From the NCBI RefSeq assembly GCF_014643535.1, contig NZ_BMJQ01000005.1, forward strand, positions 124,001-188,000: DNA of 64,000 nt. The letters run 5' to 3'. A model generated the notes under the pieces. That model was given only the letters and a program-made list of their open reading frames with translations. It did no database searches and was not told the DNA's origin. Both the position numbers and the translations under genes were made by a program. This document shows positions 56,573 to 64,000 of this stretch, in pieces; the stretch's first letter is position 1, and every line of letters begins with the position of its first letter. The DNA comes from Aliidongia dinghuensis. Lineage in GTDB: Bacteria; Pseudomonadota; Alphaproteobacteria; ATCC43930; CGMCC-115725.

Positions 56573-57828
56573 GTGCCCGCATCACCACGCTCAAGAACGG
56601 CCTGCGCGTCGTCTCGGACACGATGCCCGGGGTCGAGACCGCCTCGCTCGGCGTCTGGGTCGACGTCGGCACGCGCCACGAACCGGCCGAGATCAACGGC
56701 GTCGCCCATCTCTTGGAGCATATGGCGTTCAAGGGCACCGAGCGGCGCTCGGCCCGACAGATCGCCGAGGAGATCGAGAACGTCGGCGGGCACCTGAACG
56801 CCTATACCTCGCGCGAGCACACGGCCTTCTATGCCAAGGTGCTGAAGCAGGATGCGGCCTTGGGCATCGACATCCTGGCGGACATCCTGCAGCACTCGAC
56901 CTTCGAGCCGGACGAGCTCGAGCGGGAGCGGACCGTCATCATCCAGGAGATCGGCCAGGCGCAGGACACGCCCGACGATGTGATCTTCGACCGGTTCCAG
57001 GAACGGGCCTATCCCGGCCAGGCGATGGGCCGGCCGGTGCTGGGCGAGGCCGAGATCATCCGCACGATCGGCCGCGACGCGGTCGCCGGCTACATGAACC
57101 GGCATTACTCAGCCGACCGGATGGTGCTGTCGGCCGCCGGCGCTGTCGACCACGGCCGGCTGGTCGAGCTCGCCGAGCGTGCCTTCGTGGCGTTGCCGCC
57201 CTATCAGGGCGCGCCGGCCGAGCCCGCACGCTATGCGGGCGGCGACCTGCGCGACGAGAAGGACCTGGAGCAGGTCCATCTGGTGCTGGGCTTCCCGGGC
57301 GTCTCCTACACGGACGAGGATTATTACGCTGCCTCCACGCTCTCGACCGTGCTCGGCGGCGGCATGTCCTCGCGCCTGTTCCAGGAGATCCGCGAGAAGC
57401 GCGGGCTCGTCTATACGGTCTATTCCTTCGCGTCCTCCTATGCCGACGGCGGCGTGTTCGGCGTCTATGCCGGGACCGGCGAGGACGAGGTCGAGGAACT
57501 GATGCCGGTCCTGTGCGACGAGATCGTGAAGGCCGCCGACACCATGACCGAGGCGGAGGTCGCCCGCGCCCGCGCGCAGTTGAAGGCCAGCATCCTGATG
57601 GGGCTCGAGAGCACGTCGGCGCGCTGCGAGCATGTGGCGAGCCAGCTGCTGATCTATGGCCGGCCGATCGACACGCCGGAGCTGGTGCGCAAGATCGACG
57701 AGGTCGATCTGGCAGCGGTCGGGCGCGTCGCCCGGCGGCTATTCTCGGGTGCCCCGACCTTCACGGCGCTCGGGCCTATCGGCAAGGTCGAGAGCTTCGA
57801 CCGCATCCTGGACCGCCTCAAGGCGTGA
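56569..57828 (+). CDS. M16 family peptidase, mitochondrial-processing-peptidase type
   Basis: A 419-residue soluble M16 peptidase with HLLEH at residues 47-51 and TERTVIIQEI carrying the distal zinc Glu. It has no signal peptide and is closest to the bacterial homologues of the mitochondrial processing peptidase beta subunit. GGGMSSRLFQEIREKRGLVY is the second-domain hallmark. Its physiological substrate is unknown. The start overlaps the thrC stop. Confidence 0.94.
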   Translation: MSARITTLKNGLRVVSDTMPGVETASLGVWVDVGTRHEPAEINGVAHLLEHMAFKGTERRSARQIAEEIENVGGHLNAYTSREHTAFYAKVLKQDAALGIDILADILQHSTFEPDELERERTVIIQEIGQAQDTPDDVIFDRFQERAYPGQAMGRPVLGEAEIIRTIGRDAVAGYMNRHYSADRMVLSAAGAVDHGRLVELAERAFVALPPYQGAPAEPARYAGGDLRDEKDLEQVHLVLGFPGVSYTDEDYYAASTLSTVLGGGMSSRLFQEIREKRGLVYTVYSFASSYADGGVFGVYAGTGEDEVEELMPVLCDEIVKAADTMTEAEVARARAQLKASILMGLESTSARCEHVASQLLIYGRPIDTPELVRKIDEVDLAAVGRVARRLFSGAPTFTALGPIGKVESFDRILDRLKA

Positions 57829-57864
57829 GCGAGCCGGCCATGGCGCTTCGGACCGGCCACTGAC

Positions 57865-58482
57865 ATGCCCGACGTACCGCGTCTCGCCGGCTTCTTCGCG
57901 GTCCATCCGCCGTCGGTGCGGCTCGAGGGCGAACGGGTCATGCTGCGGCCGCCGGATCGCGGCGACTGGGCGATATGGAGCGAGCTGCGCTCTGCTTCGC
58001 GCGCCTTCCTGCAGCCGTGGGAGCCGGCCTGGAGTGACGATGCGGTCGGCAAGGCCGCGTTCCGTCGGCGCCTCGCCCGCTATGCGCTCGATTGGCGCGA
58101 CGACGAGGGCTACGCCTTTTTCGTGTTCGACAGCCACGGCGACGAGCTCGTCGGCGGCATCGGCCTCTCGAACGTCCGGCGCGGCGTCGCCGAGTCGGCA
58201 AGCCTCGGCTATTGGATCGGTGAGCGCTTTGCGCGCCAGGGCTACATGACCGAGGCGCTCAGGCTGATGCTGGGCTTCGCCTTCGATCGCCTGCACCTGC
58301 ACCGGGTCGAGGCCGCCTGCCTGCCGAGCAACGCGCCGAGCCGGGGCCTGCTCATCAAGTCCGGCTTCCGGGAAGAGGGCTACGCCCGGAAATACCTTTG
58401 CATCGACGGCCTGTGGCAGGATCATGTGCTCTACGCGCTGCTGCGCGAGGAATGGCTCTCGAACCGCGGCGGCGGCCGCTGA
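57865..58482 (+). CDS. GNAT family N-acetyltransferase, RimJ-type
   Basis: A 205-residue protein: VRLEGERVMLRPPDRGDW at the start, LGYWIGERFARQGYMTEALRLML as the acetyl-CoA site and PSNAPSRGLLIKSGFREEGYARKYLCIDG as the C-terminal RimJ hallmark. RimJ acetylates ribosomal protein S5; that target is inferred. It follows the M16 gene by about 35 bases and may be in the same transcript, as in relatives. Confidence 0.92.
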   Translation: MPDVPRLAGFFAVHPPSVRLEGERVMLRPPDRGDWAIWSELRSASRAFLQPWEPAWSDDAVGKAAFRRRLARYALDWRDDEGYAFFVFDSHGDELVGGIGLSNVRRGVAESASLGYWIGERFARQGYMTEALRLMLGFAFDRLHLHRVEAACLPSNAPSRGLLIKSGFREEGYARKYLCIDGLWQDHVLYALLREEWLSNRGGGR

Positions 58483-58519
58483 CGCATTCTGCTGCCGAAC
58501 CCTCCTGCCCCTGAACCAT

Positions 58520-58539
58520 CCTGACAGAACGCTGTCAGG
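58520..58539. promoter_or_regulatory. Palindromic operator before the VOC/WYL genes
   Basis: CCTGACAG and CTGTCAGG around AACG: a perfect inverted repeat with eight-base arms, about 65 bases before the VOC gene. It is the natural candidate site for the WYL/YafY regulator encoded two genes along. The regulator-site link is inference. Confidence 0.6.
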
Positions 58540-58605
58540 AGCGCTTCGCTAGTCTCTCCCCATGCGCTGCTGATCGGCGGCGCAAACCCAAGAGGGAGCA
58601 ACACC

Positions 58606-58992
58606 ATGTCCACCGCCACCGCCCGCCCGCATGCCGCCGTCTGGATCGAGATTCCGGCCGACGATCTCGACCGCGCCGCCCGGTTCTACGGGACGATCCT
58701 CGCGACCGAGCTTCGCCGCGAGCAGATCGGCGAGAGCGAGCTCGCAATCCTGCCCTACGGCGAGGCCGGATCGGGCGGCGCCATCGTCAAGACGCCCGAC
58801 ATGGCGCCCGCGGCGAATGGCACGATCGTGTTCCTGAATTGCGACCAGGGTCTCGACCGGGTGCTGGCCCGGGTCGAGACCGCGGGCGGCCGCATCGAGG
58901 GCGAGGTCGTGACCCTGCCCGGCGCCATGGGCCGCTACGCCCGTATCCGCGATTGCGAGGGCAATCGCGTCGGGCTGCACGAGCGCGGCTGA
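58606..58992 (+). CDS. VOC family (glyoxalase-like) protein
   Basis: A 128-residue vicinal-oxygen-chelate protein, with AAVWIEIPADDLDRAARFYGTIL at the N-terminus and YARIRDCEGNRVGLHERG at the C-terminus. Several conserved acidic/His residues suggest a metal site. Function may be detoxification or extradiol-type chemistry; no substrate is indicated. It forms a two-gene unit with the YafY-type regulator, 19 bases apart. Confidence 0.88.
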   Translation: MSTATARPHAAVWIEIPADDLDRAARFYGTILATELRREQIGESELAILPYGEAGSGGAIVKTPDMAPAANGTIVFLNCDQGLDRVLARVETAGGRIEGEVVTLPGAMGRYARIRDCEGNRVGLHERG

Positions 58993-59011
58993 GACGGGGA
59001 CGGAGGCACCC

Positions 59012-59716
59012 ATGCGCAGGGCCGACCGGCTCTTCCGCATCGTCCAGGCCCTGCGCGGTGGCCGGCTGGTCACCGCGCAGCAGCTGGCCCATCGGCTCGA
59101 GGTGTCGGAGCGCACGATCTACCGCGACGTGCGCGACCTCATGCTCTCGGGTGTGCCGATCGAGGGCGAGGCCGGCGTCGGCTACGTGCTGCGCCGCGGC
59201 TTCGACCTGCCGCCCCTGATGTTCGAGCGGCACGAGATCGAGGCGCTGGTGCTGGGGGCGCGCATGGTCCAGGCCTGGGGCGGCGCCGGGCTTGCCGAGG
59301 CGGCGGGCGAGGCGCTGCAGAAGATCGCCGCCGTGACGCCGCCGGCCTTGGCTGAGCGGTTCGAGCGGATCCTGCTCTATGCGCCCGGCTACAAGATGCC
59401 GCCGGACCAGCGCCGGCGCTTCGATCTGGTGCGCGCGGCACTCGACGGCCGCAAGCTCGTCGATCTCGCCTATCGGGCGAAGGACGGTGCCGAGAGCCGG
59501 CGCCGCATCCGGCCGCTCGGCCTCTATTTCTGGGGCGGCGTCTGGACGCTCGCCGCCTGGTGCGAGCTCCGCAACGATTTCCGGACGTTCCGGCTCGACC
59601 TCATGACCGGCTTCGAGCCGCTCGAGGAGACGTTCCGGGCCGAGCCGGGCCGGACGCTGGCTGACCTCATGGCCCGGATGAAGCGGCCGGCGGAAGAGGG
59701 CGCTCCGGCGGCCTGA
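59012..59716 (+). CDS. YafY/WYL family transcriptional regulator
   Basis: A 234-residue regulator. The N-terminal HTH (RLFRIVQALRGGRLVTAQQLAHRLEVSERTIYRDVRDL, about residues 6-43) is followed by a WYL domain (about residues 130-205) that likely senses a ligand or nucleic acid. It probably controls the VOC gene through the palindrome at 58520-58539. A GC-rich stem lies after its stop. Confidence 0.92.
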   Translation: MRRADRLFRIVQALRGGRLVTAQQLAHRLEVSERTIYRDVRDLMLSGVPIEGEAGVGYVLRRGFDLPPLMFERHEIEALVLGARMVQAWGGAGLAEAAGEALQKIAAVTPPALAERFERILLYAPGYKMPPDQRRRFDLVRAALDGRKLVDLAYRAKDGAESRRRIRPLGLYFWGGVWTLAAWCELRNDFRTFRLDLMTGFEPLEETFRAEPGRTLADLMARMKRPAEEGAPAA

Positions 59717-59727
59717 GCCCGGCCGAC

Positions 59728-59748
59728 GCGCCCGGTCGGATCGGGCGC
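59728..59748. terminator. Hairpin between the convergent WYL and PAS genes
   Basis: GCGCCCG and CGGGCGC form a seven-base stem around GTCGGAT, between the two stop codons, followed by CCTTA. It may limit read-through on both strands. Confidence 0.45.
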
Positions 59749-59749
59749 C

Positions 59750-61651
59750 TTAGTCCGGTGCGCTCAGCGAGATCAGCGGCGTGCCGGCCTTGGCGAGCGC
59801 CGCGGCGGCGGCCGGCGAGGCGGCGTTCTTGACGATGAGCCGGCAGCGCCGGGGCAGCAGGGCCTTGATCAGCTTCGTGACGGCGGCCGTGGGATTGTCG
59901 CCCAGCAGCCGTGCCTCGATCGTCACCAGCGGCGCCGTGATCGGCAGGTGGTTCACGAAATTCGGGTCGATGGTCGGCAACTCGAAGGCGACGGCCCGGA
60001 ACAGCGACGACACCATCATGGTGACATCGGTCAGGCGCGCCCGGGCGGTGTCCCGGCCCAGCTCGCAGATCTCCACGACCAACCGCTTCTTGCCGGGCCC
60101 GCCCAGCGTGCGCGCCACCTGCAGCCAGTGCTCGGCCTCGCGGCGGTGCGTCAGGGTGGCGAGCCGCACGGGGGTGAGCAGCAGGTCCGTGCGATTCTGC
60201 TTCAGCTCCGCCAGCACCCGTTCGGCGGCACCGGTCAGCAGCAGGAGCTCCGTCTGCGAGACGAATTCGGTGCGGCCGAGCGCCAGCAGGGTCGACTGCG
60301 CCTCCTCGAGCTCGGCGGGCAGGCGGGTCATTGTGATGGGCGCTGCCTGCAGGCTGTCGGTCATGACCGACTGGAACCAGACCTCGGCCGTCGTGAGCCG
60401 CGCGCGCATCGCCTTGACGGCAGCCTCCTCGAGGCGCTTGCGCTCGCGCGTGAGGCGCGCTTCGAGCGCGTTCACGATCGCGTTCTCCGGCACCATGTCG
60501 TCGGCATCGACCTCGACCGTGGTGGCAAAGCCGGTGACGTCGGTTTCGGCCATCTCGGGGAACTCGCCGACCAGGCGCGCCCGGATCTCGGCCGCGATGG
60601 TGCGCGCCTTGAACTGGGCCTCGCTCTCGTCGAGCTCGGCGAAGCAGACGAGGAATCCGTCGTCTGACGTGCGGCTGAACACGTCGGTCGGCCCCAGATG
60701 GCCGCGCAGGATGTTCTCGGCCACCTGGAACGAGCGCTCGGCGAGTGCCGGCCAGCGCTCGCCGATCGCGGCGCGCACCTCGGCGAGGCCGACCAGCTGC
60801 AGCTTGCCGGCGACGACGGTGCCGTGCTGGCCGCCGCCCTGCAGCGCGCGGCGCAACGCCTGCTCGAAGCTCTTGTCGACGGCTCTCTGGGTGCGTTCGG
60901 TCAGCATCATGACCCGATAGGGCCGGCCGTCGGGCTGCGGGATCGTCGTCACCGCAATGTCGCCCGCCACGATGTCACCCTTGCGTCGCCGAAGACGCGC
61001 GGACATGCGGCAGGTCATCTCGTCGCTGGTCGTCACCTGGCGTTCGACGATCGGCCGTTCGGCCGGATCGATGATCTCGGTGAAGGGCTTGCCGATCAGG
61101 TCGAACACGCTCCAGCCGAATTGGCGCGTGACGGCGGTGTTGACCATGGCGAAACGTCCGTGGTCGTCGATCACGCCCAGCGCCTGGTCGATGACGCCGA
61201 ACACCGAGGCGAGCAGCCGCTGCGTCGTTTCCCGCTCGGTTTCGGCGCGCTTGCGCGCCGTGATGTCGCGGCCCAGGCGGAAGAAATGCGTCGGCGTGCC
61301 CGCGGGCGACAGCACGGCGATGGTGCTGACCTCCATCCAATAGGGTTTGCCGCTCTTGGTCGCGGCGATCGCTTCGAGCTGCACCGGCTCGCCGGTCTCG
61401 GCGGCCTCGCGCATCTGGGCGAGCACACGCGGCAGGGATTCGGGCGGGTAGAGGATGCCGATGCGCTGGCCGAGAAGATCGCGCACGGCATAGCCCGAGA
61501 CGTGCGCGGCTGGTTCGTTGGCGTCGAGGATCATGGGGCCGCCAGGCGCGGCCAGGTTGGCATCCGTAACGAGGATCGTCTGTCCCGACTTCGCAATGAA
61601 GGTTCGAAGCAGCGACAGGAGCTCTTGGTCCGTTAAGGCTGTATCAGCCAT
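59750..61651 (-). CDS. PAS-PAS protein with degenerate GGDEF and EAL-like domains
   Basis: A 633-residue protein. Two PAS domains lie at about residues 15-135 (with PAC segment GKPYWMEVSTIAVLSPAG and FFRLGRDITARKRAE) and 145-255. A GGDEF-like region follows near 280-365 in which the active-site motif reads SDDGF (329-333), so it should lack diguanylate cyclase activity. A diverged EAL-like region (about 430-630; RLVVEICELGRDTARARL) lacks the EAL and DDF metal residues. It probably binds a signal or a protein partner. A promoter is visible upstream. No signal peptide or membrane helix. Confidence 0.8.
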   Translation of the reverse strand: MADTALTDQELLSLLRTFIAKSGQTILVTDANLAAPGGPMILDANEPAAHVSGYAVRDLLGQRIGILYPPESLPRVLAQMREAAETGEPVQLEAIAATKSGKPYWMEVSTIAVLSPAGTPTHFFRLGRDITARKRAETERETTQRLLASVFGVIDQALGVIDDHGRFAMVNTAVTRQFGWSVFDLIGKPFTEIIDPAERPIVERQVTTSDEMTCRMSARLRRRKGDIVAGDIAVTTIPQPDGRPYRVMMLTERTQRAVDKSFEQALRRALQGGGQHGTVVAGKLQLVGLAEVRAAIGERWPALAERSFQVAENILRGHLGPTDVFSRTSDDGFLVCFAELDESEAQFKARTIAAEIRARLVGEFPEMAETDVTGFATTVEVDADDMVPENAIVNALEARLTRERKRLEEAAVKAMRARLTTAEVWFQSVMTDSLQAAPITMTRLPAELEEAQSTLLALGRTEFVSQTELLLLTGAAERVLAELKQNRTDLLLTPVRLATLTHRREAEHWLQVARTLGGPGKKRLVVEICELGRDTARARLTDVTMMVSSLFRAVAFELPTIDPNFVNHLPITAPLVTIEARLLGDNPTAAVTKLIKALLPRRCRLIVKNAASPAAAAALAKAGTPLISLSAPD

Positions 61652-61710
61652 CGGTCCTCTTTCGGCCGAAGATGAAAAGGTCTTGGGTGAACGCCGAACG
61701 ATCTTCGATC

Positions 61711-61738
61711 AGAATAGGGCTTCGCCGGTTCAGCGCAA
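61711..61738 (-). promoter_or_regulatory. Promoter of the PAS-domain gene
   Basis: On the minus strand TTGCGC (61738-61733), 16 bases, and TATTCT (61716-61711). Transcription would start near 61704, about 50 bases before the ATG at 61651, which has a GAGGA ribosome binding site. Confidence 0.5.
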
Positions 61739-61763
61739 AGCTGTATTCGGATCCCGATACGGC

Positions 61764-62375
61764 TTAGGCGTGTCCAGACTCGATCGAGAGCATGCGGGCG
61801 TCAATGCCGAGACGGGCGATCGCGCGCTCCCATTTCGTGTCGTGCACATGGTCGAACACGATCGATTCGTCGGCCGGCGCATGAAGCCAGCTGTTCGCCT
61901 GGATTTCGCCGTCGAGCTGGCCCGGCCCCCAGCCGGCATAGCCCAGTGCCAGCAAGGTCTGGCGCGGACCCCGGCCCTTGCCGATCGCCCGCAGGATGTC
62001 GAGTGTCGCGGTCAAGGCCAGGTCGTGCCCGACGATGAGCGTGCCTTCCTCGACATAGTCACAGCTGTGCAGGACGAAGCCACGTGCCGTCTCGACCGGT
62101 CCGCCGAAATGCACCTTGGTCGGCTTCAGCTCCAGCTCGGTATCGACCGACAGATGCTCCATCAGTTCGGGCACGGTCAGGCTGTCGAGCGTCTTGTTGA
62201 TCACCAGGCCCATGGCGCCGTCGGGCGTGTGGGCACAGATATAGATGACCGACTTGTGGAAGCGCAGATCGCGCATCTGGGGCATGGCGATCAGCAGCTG
62301 TCCCGTAAGATAGCTGCTTGAAGGCCCTTCAGGGCTCGCCGACATGATCGTCGAAGGATTTGCCGTCCGTCCCAT
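61764..62375 (-). CDS. YqgE/AlgH family protein
   Basis: A 203-residue protein of the UPF0301 family. YLTGQLLIAMPQMRD, SVIYICAHTPDGAMGLVINK and HFGGPVETARGFVLHS are the family hallmarks. Function unclear; relatives have been tied to alginate regulation and may affect gene expression. The start could be 62375 or 62345 (MSASPEG). It diverges from the DsbD-type gene across about 112 bases. Confidence 0.92.
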   Translation of the reverse strand: MGRTANPSTIMSASPEGPSSSYLTGQLLIAMPQMRDLRFHKSVIYICAHTPDGAMGLVINKTLDSLTVPELMEHLSVDTELELKPTKVHFGGPVETARGFVLHSCDYVEEGTLIVGHDLALTATLDILRAIGKGRGPRQTLLALGYAGWGPGQLDGEIQANSWLHAPADESIVFDHVHDTKWERAIARLGIDARMLSIESGHA

Positions 62376-62487
62376 GGTTCACAGATAGCGCTCGATCGGG
62401 GTGGTCGCAAGCGGCAAGGGCCGGTGTTGTCCGGTCGCGACAAGTTGAACCTGGACAGGGACCCTGTTGCGGTACAAGAACGTCACC

Positions 62488-64000
62488 ATGATTTCGAGGT
62501 TCCGGCCGGCGCGGCTCGCCGCACTCATCGCCTTTTTCCTGTCCGTGCTGGGCCTGCCCCTGATCGGCACGGCGCGGGCGGACGACTACGCGTCTGATTG
62601 GGCGCATACCGACCAGGGTGCTGCTCGGCTCGTGGTCGCTCCCGGCCAGGACGGGGCACTTCGCCTCGGCCTCGCCTTCAAGCTCGAGCCGCATTGGAAG
62701 ATCTACTGGCGCTCGCCTGGCGATGCCGGCCTGCCGCCTTCGGTCGACTGGGCGGGCTCGGAGAATGTCCAGATCGGCGATTTCGCCTGGCCGGTGCCCG
62801 AACGGTTCGAGCTCGCCGGGCTCGAGACCTTCGGCTACGAGGGCGAGGTCGTGCTGCCGATCGCGGTGACCGTGCCGCATCCGGGCGAGCCGGTGCATTT
62901 CAAGGCCGCGGTCGATTTCCTCACCTGCCGCGAGCTGTGCATCCCGAATGACGTGGCGCTCGATGTCACCGTGCCGGCCGGGCTCGAGGGGCCGGGACCC
63001 TACGGCGATCTCATCGACCGCTACCAGGCCCGGGTGCCGGGCGACGGCAGTGCCGCGGGCCTGACGCTCGAGACGGCCGCGGTCGGCGGCGCCGGCAAGG
63101 CGGCGCGACTCGATCTGACGCTCCGGGCCACGCCGGGGCTGGTCCAGCCCGATGCGATCGTCGAGGGCGCGTCGCCCGTCGTGTTCGGGCGTCCGACCCA
63201 GGCGGCCGGCGGGCTCGAGACGCATCTGGTGCTGCCGGTGCTCGACGGCGCCGACGTGATTGCGAAGCTCGCGGGCAAGCCCTTGACCGTGACTGTGATC
63301 GACCGCGCAGCCCCGGCCGAGGCGCCGCGGGCCGCGACCGTCACGCTGGCCGCAACCCCCTTGGCCGAGACCGGTCCGGCGCTGGGCGGCCTTGCCCTCA
63401 CGCTGGCGATTGCCGTGCTCGGCGGCTTCATCCTCAATTTCATGCCCTGCGTCCTGCCAGTGCTGGCGATCAAGTTCCTGGCGCTGATCAACGAGGCAGG
63501 GCAGGGCCGCCGGCGCCTGCGGGCGGGCTTCCTTGCGACGGCGGCCGGCATCCTCGCCTCGTTCCTGGTCATGGCGGCAGCACTCGCGGCGGCCAAGTCG
63601 GCCGGCCTGTCGGTCGGCTGGGGCGTGCAGTTCCAGGAACCGGTGTTCCTCGCGGCCCTGGCGGCACTCGTGACGCTGTTCGCCTGCAACCTCATGGGCT
63701 GGTTCAAGATTGGCCTGCCCTGGTGGCTCGCTGGCCGCCTGCAGGCCGGCGGCGGCTCTCTCGCCGGCAGCTTCCTCGCCGGCGCCTTCGCGACCCTGCT
63801 CGCCACCCCCTGCTCGGCGCCGTTCCTCGGCACAGCGGTGGGATTCGCACTCGCCGGCGGGCCCGGCGATATCTTCCTCGTCTTCACTTGCCTCGGCATC
63901 GGCTTGGCGCTGCCCTATCTCGTGGTCGCGGCCGTGCCGGCGCTCGCTCGCCTGCTGCCGCGGCCGGGCTATTGGATGCTGACCCTGCGCCGGCTGCTCG
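62488..64000 (+). CDS. DsbD/ScsB-type protein-disulfide reductase, N-terminal part
   Basis: 504 codons are in the window and the gene runs past the end. A signal peptide covers about residues 1-31. The N-terminal alpha-like domain carries a CRELC pair near residue 150, and a second beta-rich region follows (to about residue 300). The DsbD membrane core begins at GGFILNFMPCVLPVLAIKFL, and ATPCSAPFLGTAVGFAL holds the second redox Cys of the membrane domain. Such proteins move reducing power from the cytoplasm to periplasmic partners; the ScsB-like N-terminus suggests a copper- or suppressor-type partner. It would end in a thioredoxin-like domain outside the window. Confidence 0.88.
   Translation, partial: MISRFRPARLAALIAFFLSVLGLPLIGTARADDYASDWAHTDQGAARLVVAPGQDGALRLGLAFKLEPHWKIYWRSPGDAGLPPSVDWAGSENVQIGDFAWPVPERFELAGLETFGYEGEVVLPIAVTVPHPGEPVHFKAAVDFLTCRELCIPNDVALDVTVPAGLEGPGPYGDLIDRYQARVPGDGSAAGLTLETAAVGGAGKAARLDLTLRATPGLVQPDAIVEGASPVVFGRPTQAAGGLETHLVLPVLDGADVIAKLAGKPLTVTVIDRAAPAEAPRAATVTLAATPLAETGPALGGLALTLAIAVLGGFILNFMPCVLPVLAIKFLALINEAGQGRRRLRAGFLATAAGILASFLVMAAALAAAKSAGLSVGWGVQFQEPVFLAALAALVTLFACNLMGWFKIGLPWWLAGRLQAGGGSLAGSFLAGAFATLLATPCSAPFLGTAVGFALAGGPGDIFLVFTCLGIGLALPYLVVAAVPALARLLPRPGYWMLTLRRLL

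Noticed and set aside
62455..62467. Palindrome ACAGGG-A-CCCTGT before the DsbD-type gene, with TTGAAC upstream
   Set aside because: Arms are only six bases and no -10 box fits the TTGAAC at a sensible distance, so an operator or promoter call is not supported.

Overview
The window looks like an ordinary chromosomal stretch of a very GC-rich alphaproteobacterium. A Rhodospirillales-type genome is my inference. It rests on the gene order DUF3035/BamF-like then two M16 peptidases, a one-block lipid A cluster (msbA, DUF374 acyltransferase, waaA, lpxK, lpxL-type), the order tldD / coxB-coxA-ctaB-small ORF-ctaG-coxC-surf1, a DUF4170 gene, a GCS2-type glutamate-cysteine ligase, and a SAM-II riboswitch, a class typical of Alphaproteobacteria. 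About 65 genes are packed closely, often with ATGA, GTGA or TTGA overlaps. I see no rRNA, tRNA, CRISPR array, prophage or transposase.

Layout. 1-3.7 kb: end of a DUF3035 gene, a catalytic and a non-catalytic M16 peptidase, a GNAT. 3.6-10.8 kb: HAD hydrolase, endonuclease-type mutL, a truncated DoxX remnant, rsmD, an RluB-type pseudouridine synthase, a class I amidotransferase, tadA, an MFS transporter. 10.8-15.5 kb: a secreted protein, purD, xseA, a cupin and a GNAT. 15.5-23.4 kb: envelope genes on the minus strand for Kdo/lipid A assembly and export, a GT4 glycosyltransferase and an LpxH-like phosphoesterase behind an AT-rich promoter. 23.5-32 kb: pmbA, fhs, an AbrB/CcdB-like toxin-antitoxin pair, a macro domain protein, and ubiquinone genes ubiD and ubiA. 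32-34.5 kb: a PspA, DUF2491, aromatic membrane protein module. 34.6-43.3 kb: rsmE, gshA, a sugar dehydrogenase, YjbQ, a GH50-like hydrolase with a repeat in its signal peptide, tldD. 43.6-49.7 kb: aa3-type cytochrome c oxidase structural and assembly genes, with a strong terminator after coxC. 49.7-57.8 kb: M32 carboxypeptidase, an MbcA/Xre-RES toxin-antitoxin pair, riboswitch-controlled metNIQ, thrC and a mitochondrial-processing-type M16 peptidase. 57.8-64 kb: GNAT, a VOC protein with a YafY/WYL regulator behind a palindrome, a PAS-PAS-degenerate GGDEF/EAL protein, YqgE and the start of a DsbD/ScsB-type protein.

The most striking regulatory find is the metNIQ leader. A SAM-II-like aptamer is followed at once by an intrinsic terminator, and a segment that can pair with either one gives a simple attenuation model for methionine uptake. 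Other points of interest are the unusual AbrB-CcdB pairing with altered CcdB C-terminal residues, the PspA-DUF2491 envelope-stress module, and the degenerate GGDEF/EAL protein.
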